A stretch of DNA of 64,000 nt from Isoetes taiwanensis (taxonomy: Eukaryota; Streptophyta; Lycopodiopsida; Isoetales; Isoetaceae): the NCBI GenBank assembly GCA_021234155.1, contig JAJEKV010000008.1:17660042-17724041 (forward strand). Reading direction: 5' to 3'. This document shows, one piece after another, positions 12,736 to 23,493 of the stretch (positions are counted from its first letter, which is position 1; every line of letters begins with the position of its first letter). The notes under the pieces were generated by a model. The model was not told the origin of the DNA. It saw only the letters and a list, made by a program, of their open reading frames with translations, and did no database searches. The position numbers were made by a program, and so were the translations under genes.

Positions 12736-13420
12736 TGATGATCGTTACATTTATATCCACTTTTTAAATTATCCAACTCCCACATTTTGCATGCATATCT
12801 AAAGTGGTAGTTCTTATGAGATTGAAATCCATTAAATTCATTCTCATTCAATGACTCTTCAACACACCTACCAATTTAATATTTGCAATAAAGAATACAA
12901 CCATTAGTGTCTTGTTTGAGTACTCTAGTGCACCAAAAAGCTTTTCCTGCAGCGATCATTATGCTCTGGAGATTACACCTTAATTTGTCAAGTAAAAAAA
13001 ACCTTGGATATACATGATGCCAATGAAATTCCTCCCGAAAATCATCACATTAATGACGTTTTGGAGAACTAGCGTAAAAATGCGGGGTTGGGGTGAAGGT
13101 TAGGCTGGGATGGACTAGCTTCAAACCTCGATGAATAGAGCATGCATTTATGCCCTATTCATGAAAGGACTATTTGCAATTCCATATGGCTAAGTATGAT
13201 TGAAACTTATTAATGAAAGGACTATTTGCGATTCCATATCTTTGGTTGTCTATTGTTCCGTAATAGGTTCCTACATGAGGTATTTTTGCATGAGTTAACT
13301 AACAATACAACAAAGCTTCAATTTTAGAATGCTTGTCTAGGACTGCCCAAAACAACATTATGGCCAATTAGTGGTAATTTTAACCGGATCTCTTTAAAAC
13401 AGGTCATAAATCATTAACAT

Positions 13421-13902
13421 TTAGTCTACAAAACTAACTAAATAGGAATGCATCATGTTAACTAAATAGAAATATCATTTCTTTATAGGCATTGCATGTT
13501 ACATGTCAAAGCCCCCGAGGGGTCAGTTGTAATAACATAGCCACAAAGAGTTGGAGAAAGGAGGAAATAATGTGTGCCCAATCAAAAGCCGTATATTTAT
13601 AACTTATGATTTTGGAAGGTTCTGGGTTGTATTTGTATAATAATACGTATGATGCCGACAACGGCATCATAACATTAGTCTACGAACTAACTAAAATAGG
13701 AATGCATCATGTTAACTAAACATAAATATCATTTCTTTATAGGCATTGCATGTTATATGTCAAAAGCCCCGAGGGGTGTTGCAATAGCATAGCCACAAAA
13801 GAGTTGGAGAAAGGAGGAAATAATGTGTGCCTAATAAAAAGCGCATATTTATAACTTATGATTTTGGAAGGTTAAGGGTTGTATTATAATAATATCATTA
13901 TG
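13421..13902. repeat. ~255-bp tandem duplication
   Basis: Copies at about 13421-13651 and 13676-13902 share AGGAATGCATCATGTTAACT, ATCATTTCTTTATAGGCATT, CCCGAGGGGT, GTTGGAGAAAGGAGGAAATA and TTATAACTTATGATTTTGGA. Identity is about 90%. Between them sits a short hairpin, TGATGCCG ACAA CGGCATCA (13650-13669). No coding function. Confidence 0.85.
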
Positions 13903-15289
13903 ATCTTGTGTTGGCGGCTTTGGCGTGAAATATAAAGTGTATTCAGTTTCCTTGTGCAGGTTTTTATGCGGGGATAGATGAAATCGCTTTAGCCTTGAGA
14001 TGGCGCACAGTGGGGATGCTATGGCTATCTGGGTGGATCCGGATCAGATCTTCCATTCAATTCTACGCTTTGGTGCTTGGAGATCCGACGTACAAATGCT
14101 TAACCGCTTCAAACCATGAAGAGATGCGGAAAGGGCAAAGTCCTATTTCTTTGTCCCATGGCCTCGATTGGGCCCAAATCCGCTTTCCTTTTCGATATGC
14201 TTTCTTTGGATGCATGCTATGCCAAAGAGTTCCATCTCTTAAAGTCTTGGATTTTGAGATTGGGGACATGACATGATGCACGCGTGCTTTATTATTTCTT
14301 TGACTCCATGCACGCGTTTTGTAGGTCGCTTGCTTACAAGGCTAGAGTAGCTTGTTCTTCGTTTCGCTATTGAAGTTTGATTTTTACTTTGAAGATGATG
14401 TCTATTCATAAAGGGTCATTTCTCATGCCTCAACAAGAAGATGACATTGAAGGGAAATTGTTTGACATGTAATGTAGTATTCGGCACTAGATGGTAAATA
14501 AGTGTGCATCTCGATGTCCTCATAGGTGCAACAACAAAACCAGGGGACCTGAGGTAAGGCATGATCAACTGGATTGTCAATTGGGGCCGATTCCCCATGC
14601 TCTCTTCATTCATGCTTGATGTCTAATATTGCCTGTGGATACTGGTTCTGTGGATGTGCTTGATGTCTAATATTCTTTGTAATGTCGGGTTCTATTAGGT
14701 ATAGTGTATTTAGATTACTTGCCCCAATGGTTATTTTGCAACCGAGGCCCTATAATATGGGGATGGGCTTTGACCATATTGACCTCGAATGGGAGGCCGG
14801 ATCAAGTTCAAGGCACATTCCCAGTTGTTGCCATCATCCTGACGCCGGATCGATAATACACACCGGTCGATAATACAAAAGAATGGCATGGGGAGGCATA
14901 GCCACACCCACTATAGGCCCCGAAAAATCGTGCAATAGAATTGGCATCGACATCAAAGATCCAACAAGGGATTGGAAGAGAATATTATTACTAGAACTAG
15001 CTCTTGCATCTAATTTGGCCCTCTAATTGATGTGCGATCTCAGCGACAATGCCACATCATATGCAACTTTCCCTAGTTAGGACAAGTGTTACGAATGCTA
15101 AATGTTATTTTTCAAGTAGGTAGTCAGAAGAGGAGGAATGAGGCCTTGGCCTCTTGTGCCGATGGAGTTCCCTAAGGTTGCTTTCCACTTCCAAGTTGTG
15201 TTTCTAAACTAATTCTGGGTGCATCACTCCAACCTCGGTTAGGCAATCCTGCTAACTAGCTTTTCTTTAAGCAATTTCCATTATGATGA
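13903..15289. other. No gene recognised
   Basis: Short open frames on both strands at 13995-14281 overlap each other and lack motifs. Nothing else supportable. Confidence 0.35.
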
Positions 15290-15942
15290 TTACAAGCTTA
15301 ACATGCACTTGCCTATTCTTTGAATTTGTGTATAATAATACCTATCGGGCCTACCATAAAGATAACCCGTTTTCGAGGCGATCTAAGGTCGGCTGTCACG
15401 CAGAAGCTTATTTTTGTGTGTGAGGATGTTCAATTTTACCGATGATTTGGTTATTGAGCATAAGGATCTCATAGACTTGCTTCAAGCTCATATTCGAGAT
15501 GCTCGGGCGTCTTTTGCAAATAAATTATCTAAGTTGCGCAGCCCGATAATGGTTTTAAAAGGCGATTGGATGTGGATGAGGATCCATAAAGGCCACTTTA
15601 AGAAAGATCTTGGCATAGCTGATCTTAAGTTGACATCTGTTTTCCATGGACCATTTCAAGTTATTAAAGTGGTCAATGAGAATGCATATCAATTAAAATT
15701 GCCTCAAGGTTGGAAAATGCATGATGTAGTGAATGTGTCATTTCTAAAGGCTTATCATGGTAAAGAGTTACCTCAACTTGGGAGGTTAAGTGAGCGGAAT
15801 TGATTGATGATTCCAAGCTCTAGAGCCGAAACAATTTTGGCGGATAAATCCACTAGTTATTTGGTAAAGTTTGCTCACAAACCTTTGGAGGGCGCTTCAT
15901 GGAGTGCGTGGCAATGTTTTAGAAGCTTATCCGAATATTCTT
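15290..15942 (+). pseudogene. Ty3/gypsy integrase end plus chromodomain relic
   Basis: FVYNNTYRAYHKDNPF near 15320 is the integrase-core end, as in the related copy at 30.3-31.2 kb (FVYNNTYQSTIKMTPF). The open frame 15414-15803 carries the integrase C-terminal region: QAHIRDARASFANKL, then GDWMWMRI, KLTSVFHGPFQVIKVV and YQLKLPQGWKMHDVVNVSFL. After an in-frame TGA at 15801-15803 the same frame continues RAETILADKSTSYLVKF and PLEGASW. This resembles the YLVKW...P.EEATWE core of the chromodomain found at the pol end of chromoviruses. The element inserted retroelement DNA and targeted chromatin through this tail. It is dead, with a premature stop and a truncated core. Confidence 0.8.
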
Positions 15943-16100
15943 AGGGAATATAAAGATCGAAAAGCAAAGGAGGCCGAGACAAGAAGATGTCCAAGGACGT
16001 GGCTTCCGCTAAAAAATAAGCGAGGCCAAGGAAGGACTATGCTCACGATGGCTAAAGGTATTTAAACACCCTTTTGCGTGAAAAGGATTCTTTGCAATGT

Positions 16101-16325
16101 CAAGAGGGGGAGGGAATGATATATGCCATGACATGGCAAAGGCTTTGGGCCTTTTGGGCCATGTGGGCCTTTTGGACCTTTGGGCCTTTTGCCAAGGAGG
16201 TTTTGGTCAAAGGAAGACCAAAGGGGCATGCATGATATATAGTTGCTTTCGTGGGAGAGCTCTTGGGGCGGTATGTTTTGGTTTGGAGCTCGTGGTTGGG
16301 TGGTGAGTTAGCGTGCTATACCAAA
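16101..16325 (+). mobile_element. Ty3 polypurine tract and start of 3' LTR
   Basis: AAGAGGGGGAGGGAA (16102-16116) is a polypurine tract downstream of the integrase/chromodomain relic. It is followed directly by TGATATATGCC at 16117, the expected TG start of a 3' LTR. The next 100 bp repeat GGGCCTTTTGG. LTR sequence is lost by about 16325, where RT coding sequence of another Ty3 piece begins. The LTR end is therefore missing. The assignment rests on order and sequence only. Confidence 0.55.
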
Positions 16326-16719
16326 TTGAATATTTGGCTCATATTGTTTTGCGTTGAGGGTCTTAAAGTTGATCCGATGTAAGGTACAAGCAATTGTGGA
16401 TTGGCGATACCTACTTGATTCTTTGCATTCGTTCCTTTTTGGGCTTATCACGCTTATTATAGGAAGTTTGTACAAAATTTTTTTCATTTTAGCTTCATAT
16501 CTATATTTTTGCTACGAAAAGATGTTCCTTTCAATGGAATCATAATCATCGATTCGCTTTCCAAGTTTTAAAAGGATACCATAGTTAATCCTTCCGCTCA
16601 TTACTGCGTTTGACAAAGTTTGGTCTACCTTATTTGTTATGTGTTGATGCAAGTGGTATAGCTCCCGAGCACGATCTTGATGCATGATGGTCATCCAATT
16701 GCTTATGAAACTTGGAAGT
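16326..16719 (+). pseudogene. Ty3/gypsy RT-RNase H fragment
   Basis: Frames around 16326-16545 read EYLAHIV, LKVDP, KVQAIVDW and YYRKFVQNF, the RT thumb and connection motifs (YLGHIV...GLKVDP.KV.AI.DW...YYR.FI..F). Next come VPFQWN and AFQVLKR, then DASG and LMHDGHPIAYETWK from the start of RNase H. At least three frameshifts separate these motifs. The segment ends at the poly-T run that marks the 3' end of a reverse-strand LINE, so the LINE inserted in RNase H. The missing RNase H end may be the piece at 20808-21022. Confidence 0.75.
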
Positions 16720-18946
16720 TTTTTTTTTTTTTTTTTTTTTTGGGTGAAGGTTTGATATTACATGCAAAAGAGATTACATGAATATTTACAAGATTGCAAA
16801 GGAAAAAAACAAACCTTTGCAATGCTTACTTATACCAAAAGGGATTTGAAAAAGCGACCGAAATAGATAAACAAAATTAGTTTTGTATGGTCGAGATCGA
16901 AGAAGTATCGGATGCGATAATAGTTCAAAACAAAGGAATCAAATCAGCGATTCTCTATTCATAGCCCAAAGCAAACTCCAATGGATCAACCCTGGACAAT
17001 ATGAAATAACGTCTCAAGTTCATCAAGATCGAGGAGGGTGTGGACCATGAAGCTATGACATGATTTCCAGTGATATCGAAATGCTCCTCCCATTTTGCGG
17101 CAAAGTGGATCTTGGATCATTCCATCCTCAAAGATCTTCATATTCGGAATGACTCCCAAAGCTATCGAGCCCAAATGTGTTGTTTCAAGGTAATCATCTT
17201 GGCTTTAATTTCCCCCTTGTCCCTTTGCTCAAAGGTCGACTTTGGATCATATCTTCCCAGGAAGGGGGATAACCATATCATAATGCTTTCGGTCACAAAA
17301 TGGCCAATGTCAATATCGACATCGAAAGGAGAAAGTTAATTTGAAAAAAGCATAAAAACCATGGTAATTCCTAGAGAATCCCAATTTACATCATATCTTT
17401 GAGCCCTTGCATCTTCTTCGTGAGCAATAGCGATCCTCGACCGGCGGGACCGAAAGCAGGCTTTGATCCAATTAAGGTTAAATGCATTTTGATCATGAAG
17501 GATCCCCGCCTTCGGTGCTTCCAAATGGACCAAAAGGGCCCAAAGGGCCGGAGTTCTCGTGAGTACCACAAAAAGGCAATTGGGAAGTTCAAGAAGACAA
17601 AAATTCACGAGGAAGAACCGGGAGGGCCATACAAAGGTTTCTTGCCCGGATCCAAAAAGGTAAAAAGACGAGGGCATTGAAAAACATGCAAATTAGATTC
17701 GAAGTCGAATGACCAAAGGGCAAATATTGGAATGAGCAGCCTTATGTTTTGCTATTACATCATTGGTGGATGTACTCGCTGAGCGTAACCATCCGAATAA
17801 AAGAATCTTTTTGCAAAGTAGGCCCCGCCAACCATCGATGATTATTTTAAGCGCCTCTTCTTGGAGTGCATCCCCATTTTGTAGTGACCTTGAGATCAGA
17901 GGGTTGAATGATCATTTTGTAAATTCTGGAGACACTATATTTCCTCTTTCCCTCATAGCTCCATGAGATTGGAGCTAATGAATCTTTCAATTGCTTTAGG
18001 GGAGCGAGAAATGACAGAAAAAATCTTTTTGTTCACATATGTGTCACTGATTTTAGTTACCATTTCTTGCCAGGTAAGCCAATTACCATTGCATCTGAGG
18101 TCAGCAATGGATTTAAGACCAGCATCACTCCATTCTTTGTATTTTCTTGGATGTTTGAGAGCCAAACACCCTGCTTCTGTAGGAAGTAAACTGTGATGCC
18201 AAAAGAAATGGAATTTGGAGCTTACCTTGTGAAGGTCATCTGCATGAAAACAATGAGAAGCTTCATTCCATGCCTCCAAAAGTCGTCTCATGATAGAAGA
18301 TGTGTGGGAACCTGCTGTTGACTGATAAAAGGCCGAATCTGGGAGCTGGTGATGGATTGAATTGCTTCCCACAGGCTTGGTTTGTTGAATCCAGTACCTG
18401 ATAAAGGCCATAGCAGTGGAATCATGAGAAGAAGAAAGAGCACGCCAAATCCGTTTTGCAGCTAGGGCCTGAGCTTGTTTAAAGAGATCCTTGCATCCTA
18501 GACCTCCAGAATCCTTTGGAGTGATAAGATTCTGCCAAGCAACTTTGTAATCTCCTTGCCAAATGAATTTTCTAATGGCAGACTGAATTTCTCCATAAGT
18601 TGCCTTGTCAGCCACAATTGCAGATGAGAAGTAAATGTGTGTGCTGGCAATTACTGTGTTGGCAATTTCCACCCTACCTACCAATGAAAGAGAGGCCGGA
18701 TACATCATAAATTTCCTCTTAATCCACGGTAACAATGGGAGACCAAAGACCATGGAGACTCATGTCCGGTGCAAGAGGAAGACCCAACAGTTTAGTAGCC
18801 ACCTTTTTCAAAATTGCTATGTCCGCAATTTTGTTTTCGATGAGAGTCGGAAGAATAGTACATTTGGCTCTATTCAATAGTATACAAGAAGCTTTACTCA
18901 AATATCTCCATAGCGGATAGGAAGGCAAAGATGCTTTTCCCATCAT
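16720..18946 (-). pseudogene. LINE-B, 5'-truncated L1-type retrotransposon
   Basis: The minus-strand poly(A) is the T run at 16719-16741. Upstream in element sense, an open frame at 17953-18753 carries the post-RT region: LSLVGRVEIANTVI, IRKFIWQGDYKVAWQNL, PKDSGGLGCKDL, LALKHPRKYKEWSDAGL and IADLRCNGNWLTW. The frame at 18719-18946 adds the end of the RT domain (NRAKCTILPTLIENKIADIA, KLLGLPL). These match plant L1-type ORF2 between the RT and zf-RVT region. A frameshift near 18720 separates the two frames. RT and endonuclease are absent, so the copy is truncated at about 18946. Sequence 16745-17700 is 3' decay or UTR. It interrupts the Ty3 RNase H gene. Confidence 0.75.
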
Positions 18947-19035
18947 CCTCTAAAAAAAAAAGTATCGTCAAACATATTGCATCAAAGATAAAGGCATACC
19001 TTCATTTGACAAAACGATAATCAGAGCAGTCAGCC

Positions 19036-19568
19036 TTCGTTATGAGCATTTATTGCAAGCAGAGCCCAATCAATAAACACGAATATCTTGGAGAGTATAT
19101 TGGAGAACTTATATCGCATCGGGAAGCCGATAAACGACGGAAGATTTACAATAGGAAAAATTCCACTTTTTTCTTTAATCTTAATGACCATGTTCAAAAG
19201 ATGATACTGTTGCAGAAGACATGTTGATGCAGTATGTCTTAGATGCATGTCGCAAAGGTGATAAGCTCAAATTTGCAAATCATTCTCCAAATCCAAATTG
19301 CTATGCAAAGGTAATAAATATGTTTATTAGATCTTTGAAAAACATTAGACCATGTGCTTTAATGGCTTGTTTTTTTATTGGTCGTCATTATGGTTGATGG
19401 AGATCCGCAAGAGCATATTTGTGAAAGGAAAAATAGAAGCTGGAGAAGAGCTATTCTATGATCATCGTTATGAGCCTGACCGTGCCCCAGTATGGGCCCG
19501 AAACCAGAAGATGGCCCAAAGCATAATGATGTGGGCAATAGCTCAAGTCGGGCTCAAAAGACTGCATA
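19036..19568 (+). pseudogene. Enhancer-of-zeste SET domain relic (CLF/SWN-type)
   Basis: The first exon (about 19036-19310) encodes INKHEYLGEYIGELISHR, EADKRRKIYNRKNS and FFFNLND, then, in a shifted frame, [18 protein letters not shown] and PNPNCYAK. These are the SET core motifs of E(z), including the NHS cofactor-site motif. A donor GT follows at 19311. The second exon (about 19387-19568) gives MVDGD, IFVKGKIEAGEELFYD, RYEPDRAPVWAR, and after another shift KPEDGPKHNDVGN to a natural-looking TAA at 19566-19568. In plants this family is the catalytic PRC2 subunit trimethylating H3K27. Here there is a ~40-bp insertion after LND, a 1-base insertion near 19404, a lost A near 19501 and no clear AG acceptor. 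It is a dead 3' end of the gene; the upstream exons are not in the window. Confidence 0.8.
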
Positions 19569-19855
19569 ATATTATGGATCAAAAAATATTAAAGATGGCA
19601 ATTTCCACAGAATTCTCCATAACTAGTCTTGTGTATATTGTCAAGTCACATAGTGTGGATTTGATTTAAGCCACTTCACCCTCGGGACCTGGAGGGCAAC
19701 CCTCTGTGCGTAGCACCTTGTTACCTTAGGCCATTCAAGAAGAAAATTTTACTTAACAAAAATAGAAAAAGAAATTGTTTTTATTCTATTTTTTGTTAAA
19801 ATAATTTTTTTTGAAGGTTGAGAAAGGCCCTTAGACACCATTTTCAATCTTTTTG

Positions 19856-20220
19856 AGTCGAGAAAAGCCCTCGACCTGCCTTTTTAGTCCTGAGTTGCCT
19901 CGGACTTGTAAGGCTCACTCTAAGTTGCCTTTCTCGACTCGCGAGTCGAGAAAGACCCTCAGACTTACGTTTTTCACTCTAAGCTGCCTTTCTCGACTCG
20001 CGCCCTCAACCTTTTTTTTCTTTTTTCTTTTTTTGCATTGAGGGCCTCAGAAAGACTCTTAGAGGGGTAAAAAAAAGTTTTTTTTCCAGTCTTTTCTCTG
20101 AGCTACGTTTCTCGACTCGCGATTTGAGAAAGGCCCTCAGACCTGCGTTTTTCAATCTGAACTGCTTTTCTCGACTCAGGAGTCGAGAAAGGCTCTCAAA
20201 CTTGCTTTTTTCAAAAATAG
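19856..20220. repeat. Palindromic CTCGACTCG tandem array
   Basis: Units of about 60-70 bp repeat TTTCTCGACTCGCG, GAGTCGAGAAAG and CCCTCAGACTTGCGTTTTTCA. The centre of a unit is the palindrome CTCGACTCGCGAGTCGAG (19943-19960). A solitary CTCGACTCGC recurs at 20638. A homopyrimidine and T-rich stretch interrupts the array near 20010. No coding function is seen. The flanks 19569-19855 and 20221-20807 hold no recognisable gene. Confidence 0.75.
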
Positions 20221-20807
20221 CCCTTAGAACTGGTGTTTTTTTTTTTTATTTGTATTGTCTGTAGGGTCACTTCTCTAACTTGATTTTATCTCTTCCAGTC
20301 CATATCGCAAACAAAAAGGAGTCATTGAAAGACCCGTTCGTTGAAGAAAGAGGACGAGAAGAGGTTGGTGACATGTATTGGGCAGGCCAGCGCGTTCAGA
20401 TTTTTATTATCTTTTCGTGGCTTAGAACACCTCGGACCTTTTTCCCAGTAGGTGGTCTGTGTGCGAAAACGATGTAATAGTTGTGATAGCTCGACCGTCA
20501 TGGTCTCTTCAACCACTGTAAAATACAATGTAGTGAAATAATTTATGAATAAAAATTCAGAGCAGATTACCATTTTGTTTACAGTGAGATAGCATTCTCG
20601 TTGGTTTTAGATGTGCTCTTTATCTTCTCGACTCGCTAACTGAGAAAAGTAGACCATGTAATTTTCCTTAACATTTTTTTTTTCATACAGGAAAAACGAC
20701 ATCTTCTAAAGCAATAAAGGGGTTTCAAAAGTTTCCCTTGTCCTTTTCGTGTAAAATAATAGGGTTCAAAAAAAAAGTGGGAATGGCATGTGACCCACTT
20801 TAATTAA

Positions 20808-21022
20808 ATGCGACTTAATATGATTTCTCAGTGGACTATCGTCTCGGTAAAGAGAATGTTGTGGCGGATGCTTTAAGTAGACATTATGCAATTTGTTCTC
20901 TTTCTGTAGCACAATCCAACCATTTGGAGGAAATAAAGCCGTTGTATGCCATTGACCATGATTACAAGGATATTTGGTTATTGGCTCAAAGTGGCAATGC
21001 ATCTTATCTTATTATATTATAA
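20808..21022 (+). pseudogene. Ty3/gypsy RNase H C-terminus
   Basis: YDFSVDYRLGKENVVADALS is the highly conserved C-terminal motif of Ty3/gypsy RNase H (DY.PGKEN.VADALSR). It is followed by the linker leading to the integrase zinc finger (IDHDYKDIWLLAQSGNA). The preceding RNase H body is missing here but a matching N-terminal half lies at 16326-16719. The next pol domain, integrase, is not adjacent; a copy lies in inverse orientation at 30.3-31.2 kb. I infer one Ty3 element broken by insertions and an inversion. Confidence 0.8.
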
Positions 21023-21148
21023 AGTTTTACCATAAGTGTTGGACCACGCCCTAAACTAGATGGCTCAGATTATCAGATTGCATCCCAAGGCCAAGATTTA
21101 TCGCATGACTTTCCACTACTGTGATTGGTTATTGCTTTGATCTCTTAA

Positions 21149-22394
21149 GAGGAAAAAGAAAAGGGAGGACGAAAAGGGAAAATGAAGGGTAAAAAGGCAC
21201 AAGGAAAAGGGGAAGAGGGAAAGGGAAAAAAAGAAGGGAAAAAAGGCATGGGAAAAAGGGGAATAGGAAAAAGGTGAGGAAAGGGAAAAATAGCATGGGA
21301 AAAAGGAAAAAATAATGTAAAAGAAGGGGGGACAGAAAAAGGGAAAGAGGGCAACGGGGAAAGGGGAAGAGAGAAAGGGTAAGGAAAGGAGGAAAAGAGA
21401 AGGGAAAAATGGGAAGAGAAAAAGGGCATGAGAAAATGGGAGAGGAAAATGGAAAAGAGGAAGAGAGGAAGGGAATATTTGAAGAGGAAAAGAGTGAGGA
21501 AAAGAAAAAAAGAAAAGGAAAAAGCGCATGGGAAAGAGGAAAGGAAAAAGAAAAAGGCGGATAGGAAAAAGGGGAAGAAGGTGGGAAAGGAGGAAAAGGA
21601 GCACGTAAAAAAAATAAGGAAAAAGAAATGGAAAAAGATATAGAAAAATAAAAGTAGAAAGAGAAATGGAAAAGGAAGAGGAAAAGGAAAGGGAAAAAGG
21701 GCACATAGAAAAGGAGAAGGGACGAAAAAGGAAGGCAAAGGAAAAGGTAGGCAAAAAAAGGGGGGAAGGACGGGAAAAAAGGGCGCAAGGAAAAGGGAGA
21801 GGAAAAAATGGGAAAGAGAAAGGGGAAGGGGAAAGGGGCACGGGAAAAATGGAAGAGGCAAAAGTGAGGAAAGGGAAAGAAAGCAAGGGAAAAAGTGCAC
21901 GGAAAATGGAAAAAGAAAAAAGAAAAAAAAGGGAGAATAGGGAAAGGGGAAAGGGGCAAAATGGAAGAGGGTGAGGAAAGGAGGCAAAGGGGCATGTAAA
22001 AAAGGTGGGAAAAAGGAATGGAAAAAGACATAGGAAAAGGGAAAGGGAAAGAGAAAAGGAAAAGGAAGGGGGAAGAGAGAAAAGATAAAAGGAAATGGCC
22101 GAGAAAGGATGAAAAATGAAGGAAAAGGGAGATTAAAAAGGGGGGAGGGAAAGGAAAATGGGTAGATGAAAAGAGAGAGAGAGAAATGGGAAACGGAGGG
22201 CATGGGATAAAGAGGAAGAAGGTGGGAAAGAGGATGGAAAAAGGACATGAAAAAGACAGGAAAAAGGAAACAAAAAAGGAACATGGGAAAAGGAAAAGGG
22301 AAAGAAAAAAGGAAAAAGAAGAGGAAAGGTAAAGGGAAAATTAGGAAGAAAGGGAAAAAACTGAAAAGGGAAGGGAAAAAGTCCATTAGAAAAA
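21149..22394. repeat. 1.25-kb polypurine low-complexity tract
   Basis: Almost pure A/G on the plus strand, made of GGGAAAAAGG, GGAAAAGGGG and GGGCATGGGAAAAAGG-type words of irregular period. Because it has few T and C, the complementary strand is open in all frames and gives spurious Phe/Ser/Pro/Leu-rich frames of up to 413 codons. Those are not genes. LINE-A coding sequence starts right at its right edge. A similar ~200-bp tract in inverse orientation follows the LINE-A 3' end at 31300-31505. Confidence 0.9.
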
Positions 22395-23493
22395 GGCCAT
22401 TATCTTATAAAAATGTGCTTCTGAAAGCTGTCTCTCTGGAATCCTCTAAGTTCTCTGGTTCTAATAATAGGAATAACAGTAATTTCGTTGATCTTTTTGA
22501 GGTACAGGATCTCTCTGCTATTGACACTTTTTCCAGAAAGGCTATTCTGCTCCATTTCCCAATCAAGTGCCCATCTCAGAATGATGTTAAGCTCTGGATT
22601 ACTAAGAACCAACATATTCCAATTCTATCTATTCTGAAGCTTGACAGCAAAACTTTCCAGGTTGTGTGTAAAGATGAAATCAGTGTCCATTCTATTCTTA
22701 GAAGGAAACTTGATTTCATCTCCAACTCCCCCTTTTACATTATGAGATGGATTGCCGATTTTATTCCCGGGAAGGAGGATTGTATTTGCACCTCTACTTG
22801 GATTACTTTTCTCCCGTTTTGGACCCGTTCTCATCGACAACCATCTCAATTGTTTAGGGCGAGGTCCTCGAGGTAAGCCTACCTCAAACCAACTATCCAT
22901 CCGTATGCATATCCAAGCCTATATCTTCGGAATGGCGTAGGAATCTTAAAACCAGAATTAGTGCTGAGGGTTTTATGGATCTCAAGATCACTTATTCCAA
23001 AACTCCGGTCCTGACTCCTAGTTCCAAAAACAAAGGCCCTGTGTATCAGGAAATCAGACAAGCGTGGGTCCCCAAAGAGAAAAAAGAGGAGAAGGATTTC
23101 AGTGGGAGTAACTCTCACAACCAGGATATGGATAGAAATGGGAATATGAATTTGATCAGGGATGTGGAATCCAATAAGCATGGCCCTCAAATGAATTTCA
23201 ATATTAATAAGGATATGGTGGTCACCCTGGAGAATATTAACATCTCAGTCAGAATTGACACAGGTGACATCTTCCTATCTAGGCCTAAACCTCCTGATCC
23301 CCCTCAGAGATGGGAGACTACCAAATTTGATCAGATAATTGAAGAGCTCCTAGATACTGAGGATGAAGGTTGGAAAGTGATTGATAGGAAAAAAGGAAGA
23401 GGTAAGAAAAATTTTTATCAAGGTCCTAGCAGGGCCAGCCCGAGAAAATCCACCATCCAGGCGGGACAGGTGGTAGGGAAGTATAGGTGTTGA
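22395..23493 (+). pseudogene. LINE-A ORF1 (RNA-binding, DUF4283-like)
   Basis: LINE-A begins at the edge of the purine tract. The first part encodes a globular region, RKAILLHFPIKCPSQNDVKL and FQVVCKDEISVHSILRRK, ending PFYIMRWIADF, resembling the DUF4283-like ORF1 domain of plant L1 elements. A frameshift near 22800-22950 leads to the second frame at 22975-23493, a charged, low-complexity tail (WVPKEKKEEKDF, WKVIDRKKGRGKKNF). Its stop overlaps the ORF2 start as TGATG at 23490-23494, the usual tight ORF1/ORF2 junction. The product would coat LINE RNA. The frame change makes this copy defective unless the region is misassembled. No CCHC knuckle is visible. Confidence 0.65.

Noticed and set aside
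14063-14281. Overlapping frames on both strands at 13995-14281 as a gene
   Set aside because: Both strands are open, neither has a recognisable motif, and flanking exons are absent.
21116-22386. Minus-strand open frames of 256, 300 and 413 codons
   Set aside because: They are translations of a nearly pure pyrimidine strand (Phe, Ser, Pro, Leu only) and are open in all three frames, so they reflect composition, not coding.
21428-22394. Plus-strand Lys/Glu/Arg-rich frames in the purine tract
   Set aside because: Same composition effect; no motif, and real LINE-A sequence begins only at the tract's right edge.
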